From Psococerastis gibbosa (Eukaryota; Arthropoda; Insecta; Psocodea; Psocidae): 64,000 nucleotides of DNA. Position 1 is the first letter of the stretch. Each line of letters opens with the position of its first letter. This document shows, one piece after another, positions 63,889 to 64,000 of the stretch. The stretch covers positions 31,715,047-31,779,046 of the forward strand of contig OZ020489.1 in assembly GCA_963971405.1 (NCBI GenBank), written 5' to 3'. The position numbers and the translations under genes were made by a program. A model generated the notes under the pieces. It saw nothing but the letters and a program-made list of their open reading frames with translations. It was not told where the DNA came from and ran no database searches.

Positions 63889-64000
63889 GGAGAAAAGAGA
63901 TTTCCCAATCTTTGCCATCCATTCCCTCCCAGCCCGCCCAACACACAGCAGGGTGCCATAAACATGTTTTGATAAATTATCATAAAAATATAGGTACTTC

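Overview
This window looks like a gene-poor, repeat-saturated stretch of an invertebrate nuclear genome, most likely an arthropod and quite possibly an insect. The reasons are TTAGG-like arrays, many non-LTR retrotransposon (LINE) tails of arthropod type, three or more SINE families, dense fold-back DNA transposons, a Polinton-like virus fossil, low GC and no compact gene order. The species cannot be named from sequence alone. I see no complete host gene. The only good host-gene candidate is one short exon on the minus strand at 33790-33895, with consensus splice sites and a single open frame.

Layout. 1-5220: two long direct repeats carrying TTAGG-like arrays flank LINE tails and a decayed Polinton-type fossil (polymerase B and capsid-like pieces); the right array turns around in a perfect palindrome exactly at a 200-N gap (5221-5420). 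5421-17700: LINE tail, fold-back elements, a hAT-like MITE, 3-bp-TSD hairpins and several local tandem arrays. 18-32 kb: SINEs, nested fold-back MITEs, copies of an ~820-bp non-coding element (family P), two LINE tails. 32-48 kb: the exon candidate, SINEs, a hAT MITE, a near-perfect 201-bp hairpin, more P copies and LINE tails. 48-64 kb: a SINE inserted in another repeat, a 153-bp tandem array, a LINE piece inserted in a TTAA fold-back, a tRNA-like sequence cut by a hAT MITE, and the longest open frame of the window, a LINE reverse transcriptase at 57251-58612.

The main pattern is a set of ten fold-back elements that all end in GGCG(G/C)(G/C)NNTTCCA and sit in 3-bp target duplications (family T). 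Three are simple hairpins. Seven have a second hairpin set in the middle of the first, always after the same arm core GTGGTAGCAGACATTCAAGAC (shown here as its parts GTGGTAGCAGA and CATTCAAGAC), while the outermost arm sequence varies. One copy has a third layer. A second well-defined find is a new-looking SINE (SINE-G), four copies, each with a 9-17 bp target duplication.

Family letters (T, P, F, K, M, N, G, H, R, SINE-A, SINE-B) are labels used only here. Boundaries of old repeats are approximate; everything was read by eye.
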